Source: Amphritea sp. (GTDB taxonomy: Bacteria > Pseudomonadota > Gammaproteobacteria > Pseudomonadales > Balneatricaceae). Taken from it: a stretch of 57,952 nt of DNA. The stretch covers positions 1-57,952 of the forward strand of contig JAOXSA010000191.1 of NCBI GenBank assembly GCA_025800245.1, written 5' to 3'. Positions 28,448-36,865 of the stretch are shown here, piece after piece. Both the position numbers and the translations under genes were made by a program. Positions within the stretch are counted from its first letter, which is position 1. Every line of letters starts with the position of its first letter. Under the pieces are notes generated by a model. The model searched no databases and was not told the origin of the DNA. It was given only the letters and a program-made list of their open reading frames with translations.

Positions 28448-29631
28448 CAGTTCCCCAGCACACTCTTGCGGACCCGCGGATCAATCGCGGCCAGAATTAC
28501 ATCGGTAAAGAAGTTCATCGAAATAATAACCAGTGCCACCAGGAACAGGATCGCCGCAGCCAGCTCCTGATCATTGGTCATCGACAGTGCTTCAATCAAC
28601 AGCGCAGCGGCATCGGTCAGGCCGATCACCACGGCAACGATGGGCAGATCGTTAAAAACCCGGTTGTAGTCAAAGCCGATAGAGTTCACCAGCGGGCTGA
28701 TGGAGTGACGTACCGGATAACCGGCCCACAAGGCTATACCGTCAACACCCCGGGCACGAGCAGCATCGACGTACAGTTTGTTGGATTCATCCACCACCAG
28801 CGCACGCACTGTCTGCAGCTGCAGCGCCGTGGCAGACCAGCCAATTACGAAAATCGGTAGCCAGATATGACCAATGAAGTCATCCAGTTTGCCCCAGGAG
28901 AAACCGTTATCACCGAACCAGGGCACGTTACGGTATTCATCGGAATAGAGCCCTGTCGGCATCGGCTCACCGGCGAAGACATAGAGCAGGATAATGGTCA
29001 GCGCCAACAGGAAGTTCGGCAGTGCCAGCCCCAGATAACTCACCAGTCGTAACACCAGATCCAGTACTTTCTGAGTACTCATACCGATACTATTGATCAG
29101 ACGCTCAGTGGGAGTGTGTTGTGGGTTTTTATCGGTCCAGGTTTTATTGATTGTGAACGCAGACAGAATACCGAACGGCACCGCAATCAGATAAGCAAAG
29201 ATCAGAGCCGCCATACAGAACAGAAAACTCATCCAGAAACGATCACCCAGCGCCAGATTTACTGACTGACGTTTGGAGCAACTGAAGCCCATATCGCCGC
29301 GCAGCGTCAGATCGGTGACCCAGCTCGCCCAGCGCACAACCATCGGCTGATCCAGCCCCATTCGCGCCCGCTCGGCGTCGATATCAGCCTGGGTAATGGT
29401 CTCCCCCTGGGTGTTCTTATAGGCGATATACTTTTCAGCACAATCCCCGGGGAGCACTTCCATCAAAACGAAAACAACACCACTGACTAACAGCAGGGTC
29501 AGCAGCGCAAGGCTGTAGCGGTTGAAAACGTAATTGAAATACTGACTGTCACGTCCCAGCCAGAACAAGCCTGTGCCGACTGAGACAAGAATCCACAGTA
29601 GCCAGGTGTTCGCGAAAAATTCAATAACCAC
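28447..29631 (-). CDS. Peptide-family ABC permease, DppB type (left cassette)
   Basis: 394 residues with helices and the DppB signatures YSLALLTLLLVSGVVFVLMEVLPGD in parts, LGLALPNFLLALTII, and the cytoplasmic EAA loop VDAARARGVDGIALWAGYPVRHS. It has an extra N-terminal membrane segment before the canonical first helix. It follows the binding-protein gene by 161 bases; that gap holds a GC-rich hairpin (29746-29776). Confidence 0.93.
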   Translation of the reverse strand: MVIEFFANTWLLWILVSVGTGLFWLGRDSQYFNYVFNRYSLALLTLLLVSGVVFVLMEVLPGDCAEKYIAYKNTQGETITQADIDAERARMGLDQPMVVRWASWVTDLTLRGDMGFSCSKRQSVNLALGDRFWMSFLFCMAALIFAYLIAVPFGILSAFTINKTWTDKNPQHTPTERLINSIGMSTQKVLDLVLRLVSYLGLALPNFLLALTIILLYVFAGEPMPTGLYSDEYRNVPWFGDNGFSWGKLDDFIGHIWLPIFVIGWSATALQLQTVRALVVDESNKLYVDAARARGVDGIALWAGYPVRHSISPLVNSIGFDYNRVFNDLPIVAVVIGLTDAAALLIEALSMTNDQELAAAILFLVALVIISMNFFTDVILAAIDPRVRKSVLGN

Positions 29632-29745
29632 AATTAACTCCGGGTGCTAAATCTGTTAACCCATATCGACTCAGGGTTATTGAGTACAGATGGATTAACA
29701 GACTTACAAACAATGCTTAGATAGAGGTATTACCTTTAAACGCAG

Positions 29746-29776
29746 AAAAGGGAGGAGCATCAGCCCCTCCCCTTTT
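29746..29776 (-). terminator. Intercistronic hairpin after the left binding-protein gene
   Basis: AAAAGGGAGGAGC and GCCCCTCCCCTTTT form a long stem with a four-base loop, 16 bases past the stop of the binding-protein gene; on the transcript it is followed by CTGCG. It probably causes partial termination or protects the 3' end, raising binding protein over the membrane subunits. Confidence 0.65.
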
Positions 29777-29792
29777 CGAGCTAATCAGATGA

Positions 29793-31850
29793 TCAGTTCT
29801 TAGCCATACCATCTTCACCGATGAACCACTGAGTCGGCATGTATGGGTACATGCGATAGAACTCATAGGAAGCGGTCTTCGGTACTTCGAAATTGCCCAG
29901 CTGCTTGCTGTAGTAAACCGGGGATACGGCTTTCACAGTACCGATGATAAACAGGTCATCAACAACACGCTTAGCGATCTCCAGGCCCAGTTTGTTGGAC
30001 TCTTCAGAACCGGCTTTCAGGGTTACGAAACGGTCAGTCAGTTTCTTCATTTCGTAAACAGTTGCCGGTGGCTTAACACCTTCTTTACCTTCGGATTCCA
30101 GGTACTGAGCCCACTGCAGGCCGGTACGCAGATCAAAGAAGCTGCCGTATGGCGGAACCAGCGTTTCAACGTTAGACGCGATAGTCGCCAGCGGACGGCC
30201 AGAGCTCCAGTTCACAACGCTGTAGTCGTTAGCAGACTGAGTGTTACGGTATTCGTCAGAAGTCACTTCTTTGATAACGGTCTTCACGCCCGCATCAGTC
30301 CAGCCCTTAGCAACGATTTCCGCAACCTCAGTAGAAATACCCTGAGTGGTGAAGTTGATAGTCAGCTCAAACTTCTTACCGGAAGGCAGATCACGCAGGC
30401 CATCACCGTTCTTATCAACAACGCCGGCTTTATCCAGCAGCTCTGCCGCCAGTTTCGGGTCGTACTGAGTGTAAGCTTTTTTAAGTTCTTCGGTGATGAA
30501 AGGCGTGGTATCCGCATCAAACGCTGTGTACTGAGTCGGAGAACCCAGACCGAAGAAGGCGATTTCGTTAATCTGGTCACGGTTGATCGCAACAGACATT
30601 GCACGACGGAAGTTGACGTCGTTGAATACTGCACGCTTCTCCATGTCCTTATCAGTCAGGTTGAACGCAAAGCTCATCTGGGAAATAGTCGGACGCAGTG
30701 CGATCTCGTACTGACCCTGTTCCTTGTTTTCCAGCAGTACAGGTGCCTGAGGCAGGTTCACTGCCTGCGCTTTATAGGTCACTTCACCGGCAATCATCTT
30801 AGCGGTCTGAATGTCCTCATCACCGATATAAACTTCTTTGATCTCGTTGATGTAAGGCAGCTGGTTACCGGCAGTATCTACCTGGAAGAAGTATGGGTTA
30901 GCCACCAGACGACGACCTTCAAGAGACTCTTCTACCACCAGGTGAGATTCCAGCGACGGTGCGATAGCAGTAAAGCCCGCTTTAACCAGACGCTCAGACG
31001 CGGCGCCGTCTTTCAGCAGTGGAGTAGGAACGTCTTTCCAGTCAGACTGACCGTAGTAGAAATTAACAACGTCGTAGCCGCTTTCGAAGCCCAGAGACTT
31101 CGCCAGTTTGTCAGCGTCTTTGTTGAATTCAGGATGGAACTTAGACATCAGATGCTTAGGCTGGAACGGCTGCGCATAGTCCTGCGCGAAGTTATCCAGA
31201 AAGCCCGGTGCTGGTTCGTTCATAGTGAACTGAACCGTGGTTTCGTCCAGCGCGACAACTTTAACGCCTTCACCGGCAGACAGGAAACGCTCTTTAGGCT
31301 TCTCGATAACGTTCTTGTCCATCACCAGGTTGTTGTACCAGAACGCAACGTCTTCAGCAGTGAACGCTTCGCCGTCGGACCATTTGTGGCCTTTACGCAG
31401 CATCACTTTCAGAACGGTAAAGTCAGCATTCCATTCCCAGGACTTCGCTACGTTTGGCACAACCGTGGACAGGTCGTCACTGAAGCGCACCAGGTTCACG
31501 TGACGCACTGCCAGCAGATCAGAAGTACCGGACTCAGTCGCTTTGGAGATACCGCTCAGGACACCGCCATAAGTACCGATTGTGTTGTAAGGAGCAACAA
31601 CCAGCGGCTCCTGAGGCAGACGCTTAGCCAGCGGCATCAGCTTCGGGTTACCCGCGATACGGCCATTCAGCTCTGCAATAGCCGGGTTTTCGCTGAAGTT
31701 CAGCTGGCAACCGTGCTTGCTTTCGAACTCAACTTTTTCAAAAATGTGCGGGAATGCACCGCCAGCATCCGGACCGGCAACGGTTGGGCATGCAGCCATT
31801 ACGTTACCCGCCATCAGCACCGCAGCACCTGCGATCAGAAATTTAGACAT
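29793..31850 (-). CDS. Extracellular solute-binding protein, SBP_bac_5 long type (left cassette)
   Basis: 685 residues with a signal peptide (MSKFLIAGAAVLMAGNVMA, then Ala-Cys). The mature protein has the family 5 signature region VPNVAKSWEWNADFTVLKVMLRKGHKWSDG, and ANPYFFQVDTAGNQLPYINEI, which marks the long subtype. Members of that subtype often bind sugars or other non-peptide ligands. Its start lies 8 bases inside the end of the HAD phosphatase gene. The ligand is unknown; the operon context points to an organophosphate. Confidence 0.92.
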   Translation of the reverse strand: MSKFLIAGAAVLMAGNVMAACPTVAGPDAGGAFPHIFEKVEFESKHGCQLNFSENPAIAELNGRIAGNPKLMPLAKRLPQEPLVVAPYNTIGTYGGVLSGISKATESGTSDLLAVRHVNLVRFSDDLSTVVPNVAKSWEWNADFTVLKVMLRKGHKWSDGEAFTAEDVAFWYNNLVMDKNVIEKPKERFLSAGEGVKVVALDETTVQFTMNEPAPGFLDNFAQDYAQPFQPKHLMSKFHPEFNKDADKLAKSLGFESGYDVVNFYYGQSDWKDVPTPLLKDGAASERLVKAGFTAIAPSLESHLVVEESLEGRRLVANPYFFQVDTAGNQLPYINEIKEVYIGDEDIQTAKMIAGEVTYKAQAVNLPQAPVLLENKEQGQYEIALRPTISQMSFAFNLTDKDMEKRAVFNDVNFRRAMSVAINRDQINEIAFFGLGSPTQYTAFDADTTPFITEELKKAYTQYDPKLAAELLDKAGVVDKNGDGLRDLPSGKKFELTINFTTQGISTEVAEIVAKGWTDAGVKTVIKEVTSDEYRNTQSANDYSVVNWSSGRPLATIASNVETLVPPYGSFFDLRTGLQWAQYLESEGKEGVKPPATVYEMKKLTDRFVTLKAGSEESNKLGLEIAKRVVDDLFIIGTVKAVSPVYYSKQLGNFEVPKTASYEFYRMYPYMPTQWFIGEDGMAKN

Positions 31851-32559
31851 GGGTTAGCTCCTGTTCTGTGAAATGTTTTTCGGAGTTGGGATTTGAATCA
31901 GTTAACGGTGGACGGCTCCAGTTCAGTACTGGCCATTCACGGTCGTTGGCGATTGCCAACAGTTGCGCATCAGGATTGGTGGCAACCGGGAATTGCACCT
32001 GCTCTAACAGAGGCAGGTCATTAATCGAATCGCTGTAGAACTGAGCCCCATCCATGGACTCCTGCTGATCTTCGAGCCAGCTATGCAGACGGGTGACTTT
32101 CCCCTCACGGAAGGTCGGTACGCCATCAATCTGACCGGTGTAATAATCACCGTCAGTTTCCAGACAGATCGCCAGTACATCTTTAACGCCCAGCGAATTG
32201 GCAACCGCCCGGACAATAAACTCCGGGGTTGCAGAGATGATCAGGGTACGTCGCGACTGCTGCAGTTCAGCCAGCACCTCGCGCGCTTCAGGATAGATGC
32301 GCGAAACAACATATTGCTCAACAAAAACCGGCATCACGGCGTCAATCTCAGCACAGCTCGTGTGTTTCAGCGGGCTGACCAGAAAATCCACATAGTCGCT
32401 CAGTACCAGCTGTTCCGCGTTGTACAGCTCCATCATGCGATGGTCCTGCTCAATAAAATCAGCGCCAGCCAATCCTTCTGCGACCATAAACTGGCAGAAC
32501 AGCGAGCAGGTATCTGCCGCAATCAGGGTTTCATCGAGATCAAAGATCGCCAGACTCAT
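31843..32559 (-). CDS. HAD-IB family phosphatase (left cassette)
   Basis: 238 residues of the SerB/phosphocholine-phosphatase-like HAD subclass. All four motifs are present: nucleophile Asp7 and acid Asp9 in FDLDETLI, Ser in LIISATP, Lys in EGKVTRL, and the metal acids in YSDSINDLPLL. There is no signal peptide, so it works on a phosphomonoester inside the cell. The start overlaps the phosphodiesterase stop by 4 bases (ATGA) and the end overlaps the binding-protein gene by 8, so the three are translationally coupled. The C-terminal tail after about residue 205 is non-conserved. Confidence 0.92.
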   Translation of the reverse strand: MSLAIFDLDETLIAADTCSLFCQFMVAEGLAGADFIEQDHRMMELYNAEQLVLSDYVDFLVSPLKHTSCAEIDAVMPVFVEQYVVSRIYPEAREVLAELQQSRRTLIISATPEFIVRAVANSLGVKDVLAICLETDGDYYTGQIDGVPTFREGKVTRLHSWLEDQQESMDGAQFYSDSINDLPLLEQVQFPVATNPDAQLLAIANDREWPVLNWSRPPLTDSNPNSEKHFTEQELTHV

Positions 32560-33395
32560 GCGCGACCTCCGGTCACATTCAGACCGTCCAGCAACAGACC
32601 CTCTGCAACCGGTTTACCGTGGTCAGTAATACCCAGCAGTTCGCAGACAGCACCACAGATATCCAGCTGGCCCGGCTGACATTCAGCATCATGAGAGAAA
32701 CACTCACCCAGCACATACAACGGCACTTCACGCTCTTCGCTTAGCGTGCCACCATGGCTTTTATCGTTATTCATGCCGTGATCAGCAGTCACCAGAATCT
32801 GGTAGCCCTGCGCCATCCATCTGACCAGGTGCTCCGACAGGTGAGTGTCGGACATACGGGTAGTGTTGCGGTAATGGGCGCTGTCAAAACCTGCACGGTG
32901 ACCGGCGTCATCGATGTTCATCGGATGCACCAGCAAAAAATCGGGATCATGATTAACACGCAGCCACTCGGCATCCAGATACAGGTGGCTATCCGGATAG
33001 GTATCCTGAGAATAGAAAATACCGTGCTGAATCAGCTGCTCCGGATCGTTGGTAAAACGATCACGCACCGCATCCCAGGGCGCACGGTTGTAGAGCTCGC
33101 TCATCCAGTTATACGCTGCTGCTGCGGTGGTTAACCCCGCCTGACGAGCGATACTGAAAACACTGGTTTGATTGGATTCCCGAATAATATGATTGTGGAC
33201 AATACCACTCTGGGCTGGCGCAACGCCGGTCAGAATCGCCTCATACAGAGGGCGGGACATAGATGGCAACTCACACTGCACTTTATACAGTGTCGCGCTT
33301 CCCTGCTCACAAAGGCCCTGCATAAAGCCCATGCACTGCTCAGCAGTTTCATAAGCCAGACCATCCAGAATCACCAGTATTACTTTGTTCGTCAT
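32556..33395 (-). CDS. Cytoplasmic alkaline-phosphatase-superfamily phosphodiesterase (left cassette)
   Basis: 279 residues of the nucleotide pyrophosphatase/phosphodiesterase group (PF01663 type). The two-metal site is readable: Asp11 (VILDGL), a nucleophile at Ser47 in LPSMSRPLYEAILTG, Asp162 and His166 (DDAGH), Asp205-His206 (TADHG) and His214. Ser instead of the usual Thr as nucleophile is a variation. There is no signal peptide or membrane anchor, unlike secreted NPPs, so the substrate must be imported first. First recognised gene of the left operon. Confidence 0.88.
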   Translation of the reverse strand: MTNKVILVILDGLAYETAEQCMGFMQGLCEQGSATLYKVQCELPSMSRPLYEAILTGVAPAQSGIVHNHIIRESNQTSVFSIARQAGLTTAAAAYNWMSELYNRAPWDAVRDRFTNDPEQLIQHGIFYSQDTYPDSHLYLDAEWLRVNHDPDFLLVHPMNIDDAGHRAGFDSAHYRNTTRMSDTHLSEHLVRWMAQGYQILVTADHGMNNDKSHGGTLSEEREVPLYVLGECFSHDAECQPGQLDICGAVCELLGITDHGKPVAEGLLLDGLNVTGGRA

Positions 33396-33471
33396 ATCTC
33401 ACAGCCAGATCGGTAACCAGCATCCAGCGCTGGTTTACTTTTAGAATTGAGCTGAAGATTACTGACTGAAT

Positions 33472-33489
33472 ATGAACGGTTCGGGACAG
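33472..33489 (-). promoter_or_regulatory. Weaker candidate Pho box for the left operon
   Basis: Read on the minus strand: CTGTCCC, GAAC spacer, CGTTCAT. This matches the Pho-box repeats CTGTCAC/CTGTCAT at 11 of 14 positions. Ten bases further on is TAATCT (33461-33456), a poor -10 that keeps the key TA---T. It is 76 bases from the ATG of the phosphodiesterase gene. Plausible only in combination with the better site on the other side. Confidence 0.4.
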
Positions 33490-33813
33490 CTAAAAGATAT
33501 TTTTATTACAAACCCAACTAAGCACCGCTAGATATAAGAAAAAGTTATTCCATTTAACAGGTATAGTGCAAAGCCTGTTACGGACTCTCTGACTTCTGAA
33601 CCGGAAAGCAACACTGCTCGAAACATTTCTGTAATAAATAACTCCCCTCCTTCCCATCATCCTCATTGATTTAGAAATCATCATGTTAAGCAGAGCTGCC
33701 ACCGACTTGTCTGAGATCAGAGTCGTCTGTGCAACCTCATGGATTAGTTTTTCTAATACAGAGCTCCGAAATCCTGCTGAATTATCTCGATTACTATCAT
33801 TTTTCTGACACAT
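33490..33813 (-). CDS. Doubtful small gene in the divergent control region
   Basis: 107 codons from ATG 33813, preceded by AGGAGG only three bases away, which is closer than normal. The central part (VLEKLIHEVAQTT to FRFRSQ) loosely follows the helix-helix-beta pattern of HU/IHF proteins, but the basic DNA-contacting arm is not recognisable and the C-terminus is hydrophobic. The frame covers most of the shared promoter region and its start touches the Pho box of the right operon. It may be a chance frame in regulatory DNA, a decayed gene, or a small co-transcribed protein. Confidence 0.25.
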   Translation of the reverse strand: MCQKNDSNRDNSAGFRSSVLEKLIHEVAQTTLISDKSVAALLNMMISKSMRMMGRRGVIYYRNVSSSVAFRFRSQRVRNRLCTIPVKWNNFFLYLAVLSWVCNKNIF

Positions 33814-33827
33814 AGCCCTCCTACTAT
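33794..33827 (+). promoter_or_regulatory. Candidate Pho box and -10 element for the right operon
   Basis: CTATCATTTTTCTGACAC (33794-33811) is a Pho box: two 7-base repeats 11 bases apart, matching CTGTCAT and CTGTCAC at 12 of 14 positions. Exactly ten bases later comes TACTAT (33822-33827), a 4-of-6 match to TATAAT. E. coli phoA has the same box, ten-base gap and -10 layout. Transcription would start near 33834, leaving a leader of about 29 bases before the ATG at 33863. This predicts activation by PhoB under phosphate limitation. Confidence 0.65.
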
Positions 33828-33862
33828 GTGCTGCAATCCACTGACGAGCACAGAGAAAAACG

Positions 33863-35101
33863 ATGGCTAAACTGATCATGATTATGATCGACGGCATCAG
33901 CGCCGATCATTTTGAAGATTATCGCAAACACCTGCCTAACCTGGACCGACTAGCGTCACAGGGCACTCAGGTGATGGGGATGAGTCCGGAAATGTGTGGT
34001 ACGTCCTGTCCGGGACGCACATCCATAGTGACCGGTGTTGCGCCATCAGAGCATGGTATCTACGGCAACTACATCTATGCCGACGGCGGTTTCCGCTGGG
34101 CTAACCCATATGACATCAAAGTCGACACTCTTCCCGCACTGGCTAAACAGCAGGGACTGGATGTTGCCTGTATCGGTTATGGCATGGTTCGCCCTGAAGA
34201 CTGCACTCTCTACCACGGTCCATGGTGGGCTGATGAGATGCTGATGCGCGGTAAAGATGCCGAACCACTACCAGCAGATATGAATTGGCAGAAAGCCAGC
34301 CGGACGGTTGATCCGCAAGGTCGTATTGCAGCACTGAACGCCGAAACCGTGGAGCATCCGAATCACACCCCGGAGTTCAAACTACAACTGGGAATGCTGG
34401 CAGACCAGCAGCTGATTGATATCGCGGCAGGTCTGGCTTGCTCGGATCAGGCCCCGGATTACATTCTTCTCGAAATCGCCATCACCGACTATTTCCTGCA
34501 TAGGTACGGTCCTGATCACGCGCTGACCCGATGGTCTCTGCGTACTGCCGATGCACAGATCGGTACGCTGCTGAGTGCCCTTGAGCAGGGTGGCGTGCTG
34601 GATCAGTACAATTTCGCGATCTGTAGCGATCATGGCCACGCAGCCATGACCCAAGGCCTCTATGTTGATCGCCTGCTGGGCGATGACGTGATCTGGTCCA
34701 GTGAAGGTGCAGTACTGCTGATCAAACCGGACAGCCCTGAACAAGCTGAAGAGGTGACTCGCAAGCTACTCAATGAAGGGATGGCAGTCTGGGATACAGA
34801 CTTCATGCCTGTAGAAGACAGCCAACAGTTGCTGGCCTTTGTGGTACCGGAAGGTTCCGACATCAGCTTTGAAGCTGCAGTTACCGGCACTGAAGGAATC
34901 TACGGCCCCTCTAAATACCAGTCAAACCACGGTATGCGCCCGGGCACCCGTGCAGACTATCGTTTCTGTATCTTCAGCGGCCCTGACGTGCCTCAACAAC
35001 AGCTGGGTGAAGCACAGAATATTCGTTTTGCTCCAACCATGGCTGACATTCTCGGAGTTAATACCTCATGGGAAGCCCGGTCATTGCTTGAAAAGAACTG
35101 A
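33863..35101 (+). CDS. Cytoplasmic alkaline-phosphatase-superfamily hydrolase, phosphonoacetate-hydrolase-like (right cassette)
   Basis: 412 residues with no signal peptide. The complete two-metal set is visible: Asp10 (MIDGIS), nucleophile Ser48 or Thr47 (CGTSCPGRTSIVTG), Asp209 and His213 (TDYFLH), Asp256-His257 (CSDHGH) and His356 (SNHGMRPG). The stretch SIVTGVAPSEHGIYGN resembles PhnA-type phosphonoacetate hydrolases, but the nucleophile surroundings differ, so a phosphodiesterase or another C-P/P-O hydrolase is possible. It belongs to a different subgroup from the 279-residue enzyme of the left cassette. First gene of the right operon, under the candidate Pho box. Confidence 0.88.
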   Translation: MAKLIMIMIDGISADHFEDYRKHLPNLDRLASQGTQVMGMSPEMCGTSCPGRTSIVTGVAPSEHGIYGNYIYADGGFRWANPYDIKVDTLPALAKQQGLDVACIGYGMVRPEDCTLYHGPWWADEMLMRGKDAEPLPADMNWQKASRTVDPQGRIAALNAETVEHPNHTPEFKLQLGMLADQQLIDIAAGLACSDQAPDYILLEIAITDYFLHRYGPDHALTRWSLRTADAQIGTLLSALEQGGVLDQYNFAICSDHGHAAMTQGLYVDRLLGDDVIWSSEGAVLLIKPDSPEQAEEVTRKLLNEGMAVWDTDFMPVEDSQQLLAFVVPEGSDISFEAAVTGTEGIYGPSKYQSNHGMRPGTRADYRFCIFSGPDVPQQQLGEAQNIRFAPTMADILGVNTSWEARSLLEKN

Positions 35102-35110
35102 TCTCACTCC

Positions 35111-35147
35111 GATCCGCTGCAATCGGGCCAGCCCCGATTGGCGGATC
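35111..35147 (+). promoter_or_regulatory. Long intercistronic hairpin before the right binding-protein gene
   Basis: GATCCGC/GCGGATC (35111-35117, 35141-35147) encloses CAATCGGG/CCCGATTG (35120-35127, 35133-35140) with a short loop. About 15 base pairs with no T-run after it, so more likely an mRNA-processing or stabilising structure than a terminator. Confidence 0.6.
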
Positions 35148-35212
35148 AGTAAACCCTAAATTCAAAGACTTAATCCAATTAGCCCGAACAGAGGGCAACT
35201 CAGGAGACTCCG

Positions 35213-36688
35213 ATGAAACATCTGATCACTTCAGTGGTTATGGCTTCGACGCTGATCAGCGGCGCGGCCACTGCAGGTACTTTCCGTCTGGCACACGACG
35301 TAGGCTATGCCGGTGCAGAATCACTGGATCCAATCTCGCCTAACCGTTTCTTCTACGCTAACCAGATGCTCTACTCTCGTCTGGTTCGTCAGGACGAAAA
35401 CGGCCAGCCAAGCCCTGATCTGGCAACTGAGTGGAGCGCTTCTGCTGATGCTAAAACCTGGACCTTCGAACTGCGCAAAGGCGTGAAGTTCCACGATGGT
35501 TCCGATCTGGATTCTGCTGATATCAAGTACACTCTGGAACGAATCAAAGATCCTGAAATCGACTCTCCTGTGGCAGCCGTTCTGGGCGTTATCGACAGCG
35601 TAAATATCATTAACGATCATAAATTTGAGATCAAACTGTCTGCGCCGCACGCGGACCTGCCGCTGCTGCTGATGGACTACCGGGTACGTATGATTGCTGA
35701 AGGTAGCGGTGACACCATCACTAAAACCGGCAACGGTACTGGTCCATTCATTCTGGAAGAGCTGGATCCGGAAGGTACAACTGTCCTCAAAGCTAACCCG
35801 AATTACTGGGAAGGTACACCGGCGGCGGATGCTCTGGAGATCATCGGTATCCCGGACTCTCAGGCTCGTGTTCAGGCAGTCATGGCCGGTCAGATCGACT
35901 TTGAAGACAGTATCCTGGCGCAACAGAGCAAACTGTTCAGCAACAACCCTCAGTTCCAACTGCAGAGCATCGCTACAGGCGAATGGCGTGGTCTGGTCTT
36001 CCGTACCGATATGGCACCACTGGACAATGCCAAAGTGCGTAAAGCTCTGCGCCTGGCAGTCGATCGCGATGAGATGCTGAAACTGGTATCCGGTGAAGGC
36101 GCGGGTACTGTGACCTGTGACCACCCGGTATGGTCCGGCGACCAGTACCGCACCAACATCGACTGTTCGCAGAACATCGCAGAAGCGAAGAAACTGCTGA
36201 AAGAAGCAGGGTTTGAAAACGGCATCGAAGTCACAATCAGTGCTGCCGACAACGAACCTGAGTGGATTCGTATGATCGAGGTTTATCAGCAGCAGGCCGC
36301 TAAAGCCGGTATTACCGTTAAGCTGAACATGGTGCCTTCTGATGGTTACTGGAGCGATGTCTGGATGAAACATCCGGCTGTAGCAACCCGTTGGTCGCAG
36401 CGCCCTGCGGACCAGATTCTGAACGAAGGTTTCCGTTCAACGGCCACCTGGAATGAAACATTCTTCAAGAACACCGACTTCGATAATGCTCTGGACGCAG
36501 CCCGTTCTGAACTGAATTTCGACAAGCGTAAAGGCCTGTATGCCGATCTGCAGAACACTCTGTGGGAAGAAGGTGGCGCTCTGATCCCTTACCACCTGAA
36601 CCAGACCCGCGTACTGCGCAGCAACGTTACCGGTCTGGCTCCGGTAGAGAACTTCTCTATCCGCTGGCACCTGGTGAACGCTGAGTAA
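35213..36688 (+). CDS. Extracellular solute-binding protein, SBP_bac_5 (right cassette)
   Basis: 491 residues with a clean signal peptide (cleavage near AATA-GTFRLA). Family 5 signatures: ESLDPISPN near the N-terminus, PDLATEWSASADAKTWTFELRKGVKFHDGS in parts, and NPNYWEGTPAADALEI. It is the standard-length type, about 190 residues shorter than the left-cassette protein and lacking its long-type NPYFxxVD signature. The two cassettes are therefore not a simple duplication. Strong GGAG ribosome site before the ATG. Ligand unknown. Confidence 0.93.
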   Translation: MKHLITSVVMASTLISGAATAGTFRLAHDVGYAGAESLDPISPNRFFYANQMLYSRLVRQDENGQPSPDLATEWSASADAKTWTFELRKGVKFHDGSDLDSADIKYTLERIKDPEIDSPVAAVLGVIDSVNIINDHKFEIKLSAPHADLPLLLMDYRVRMIAEGSGDTITKTGNGTGPFILEELDPEGTTVLKANPNYWEGTPAADALEIIGIPDSQARVQAVMAGQIDFEDSILAQQSKLFSNNPQFQLQSIATGEWRGLVFRTDMAPLDNAKVRKALRLAVDRDEMLKLVSGEGAGTVTCDHPVWSGDQYRTNIDCSQNIAEAKKLLKEAGFENGIEVTISAADNEPEWIRMIEVYQQQAAKAGITVKLNMVPSDGYWSDVWMKHPAVATRWSQRPADQILNEGFRSTATWNETFFKNTDFDNALDAARSELNFDKRKGLYADLQNTLWEEGGALIPYHLNQTRVLRSNVTGLAPVENFSIRWHLVNAE

Positions 36689-36710
36689 TCAGTACTCCCC
36701 AGCAAGACCC

Positions 36711-36743
36711 GGTCGGGACGGATGCCACACAGCCGCCCCGGCC
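36711..36743 (+). terminator. Intercistronic hairpin after the right binding-protein gene
   Basis: GGTCGGGACGG and CCGCCCCGGCC pair imperfectly around a 11-base loop; ATTTCTTATTT follows. It occupies the same place as the hairpin after the left binding-protein gene and could set the ratio of binding protein to permease. Confidence 0.55.
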
Positions 36744-36865
36744 ATTTCTTATTTACAGCAACTGACAAAGCTGTCCGGAAAGCACCCCAGCCAGACTGAC
36801 GTGCTCCCCTGAGCGCTTTGACGCTGAGCCTGTATCAATAACGATAAATTACGACAAGAGACACT

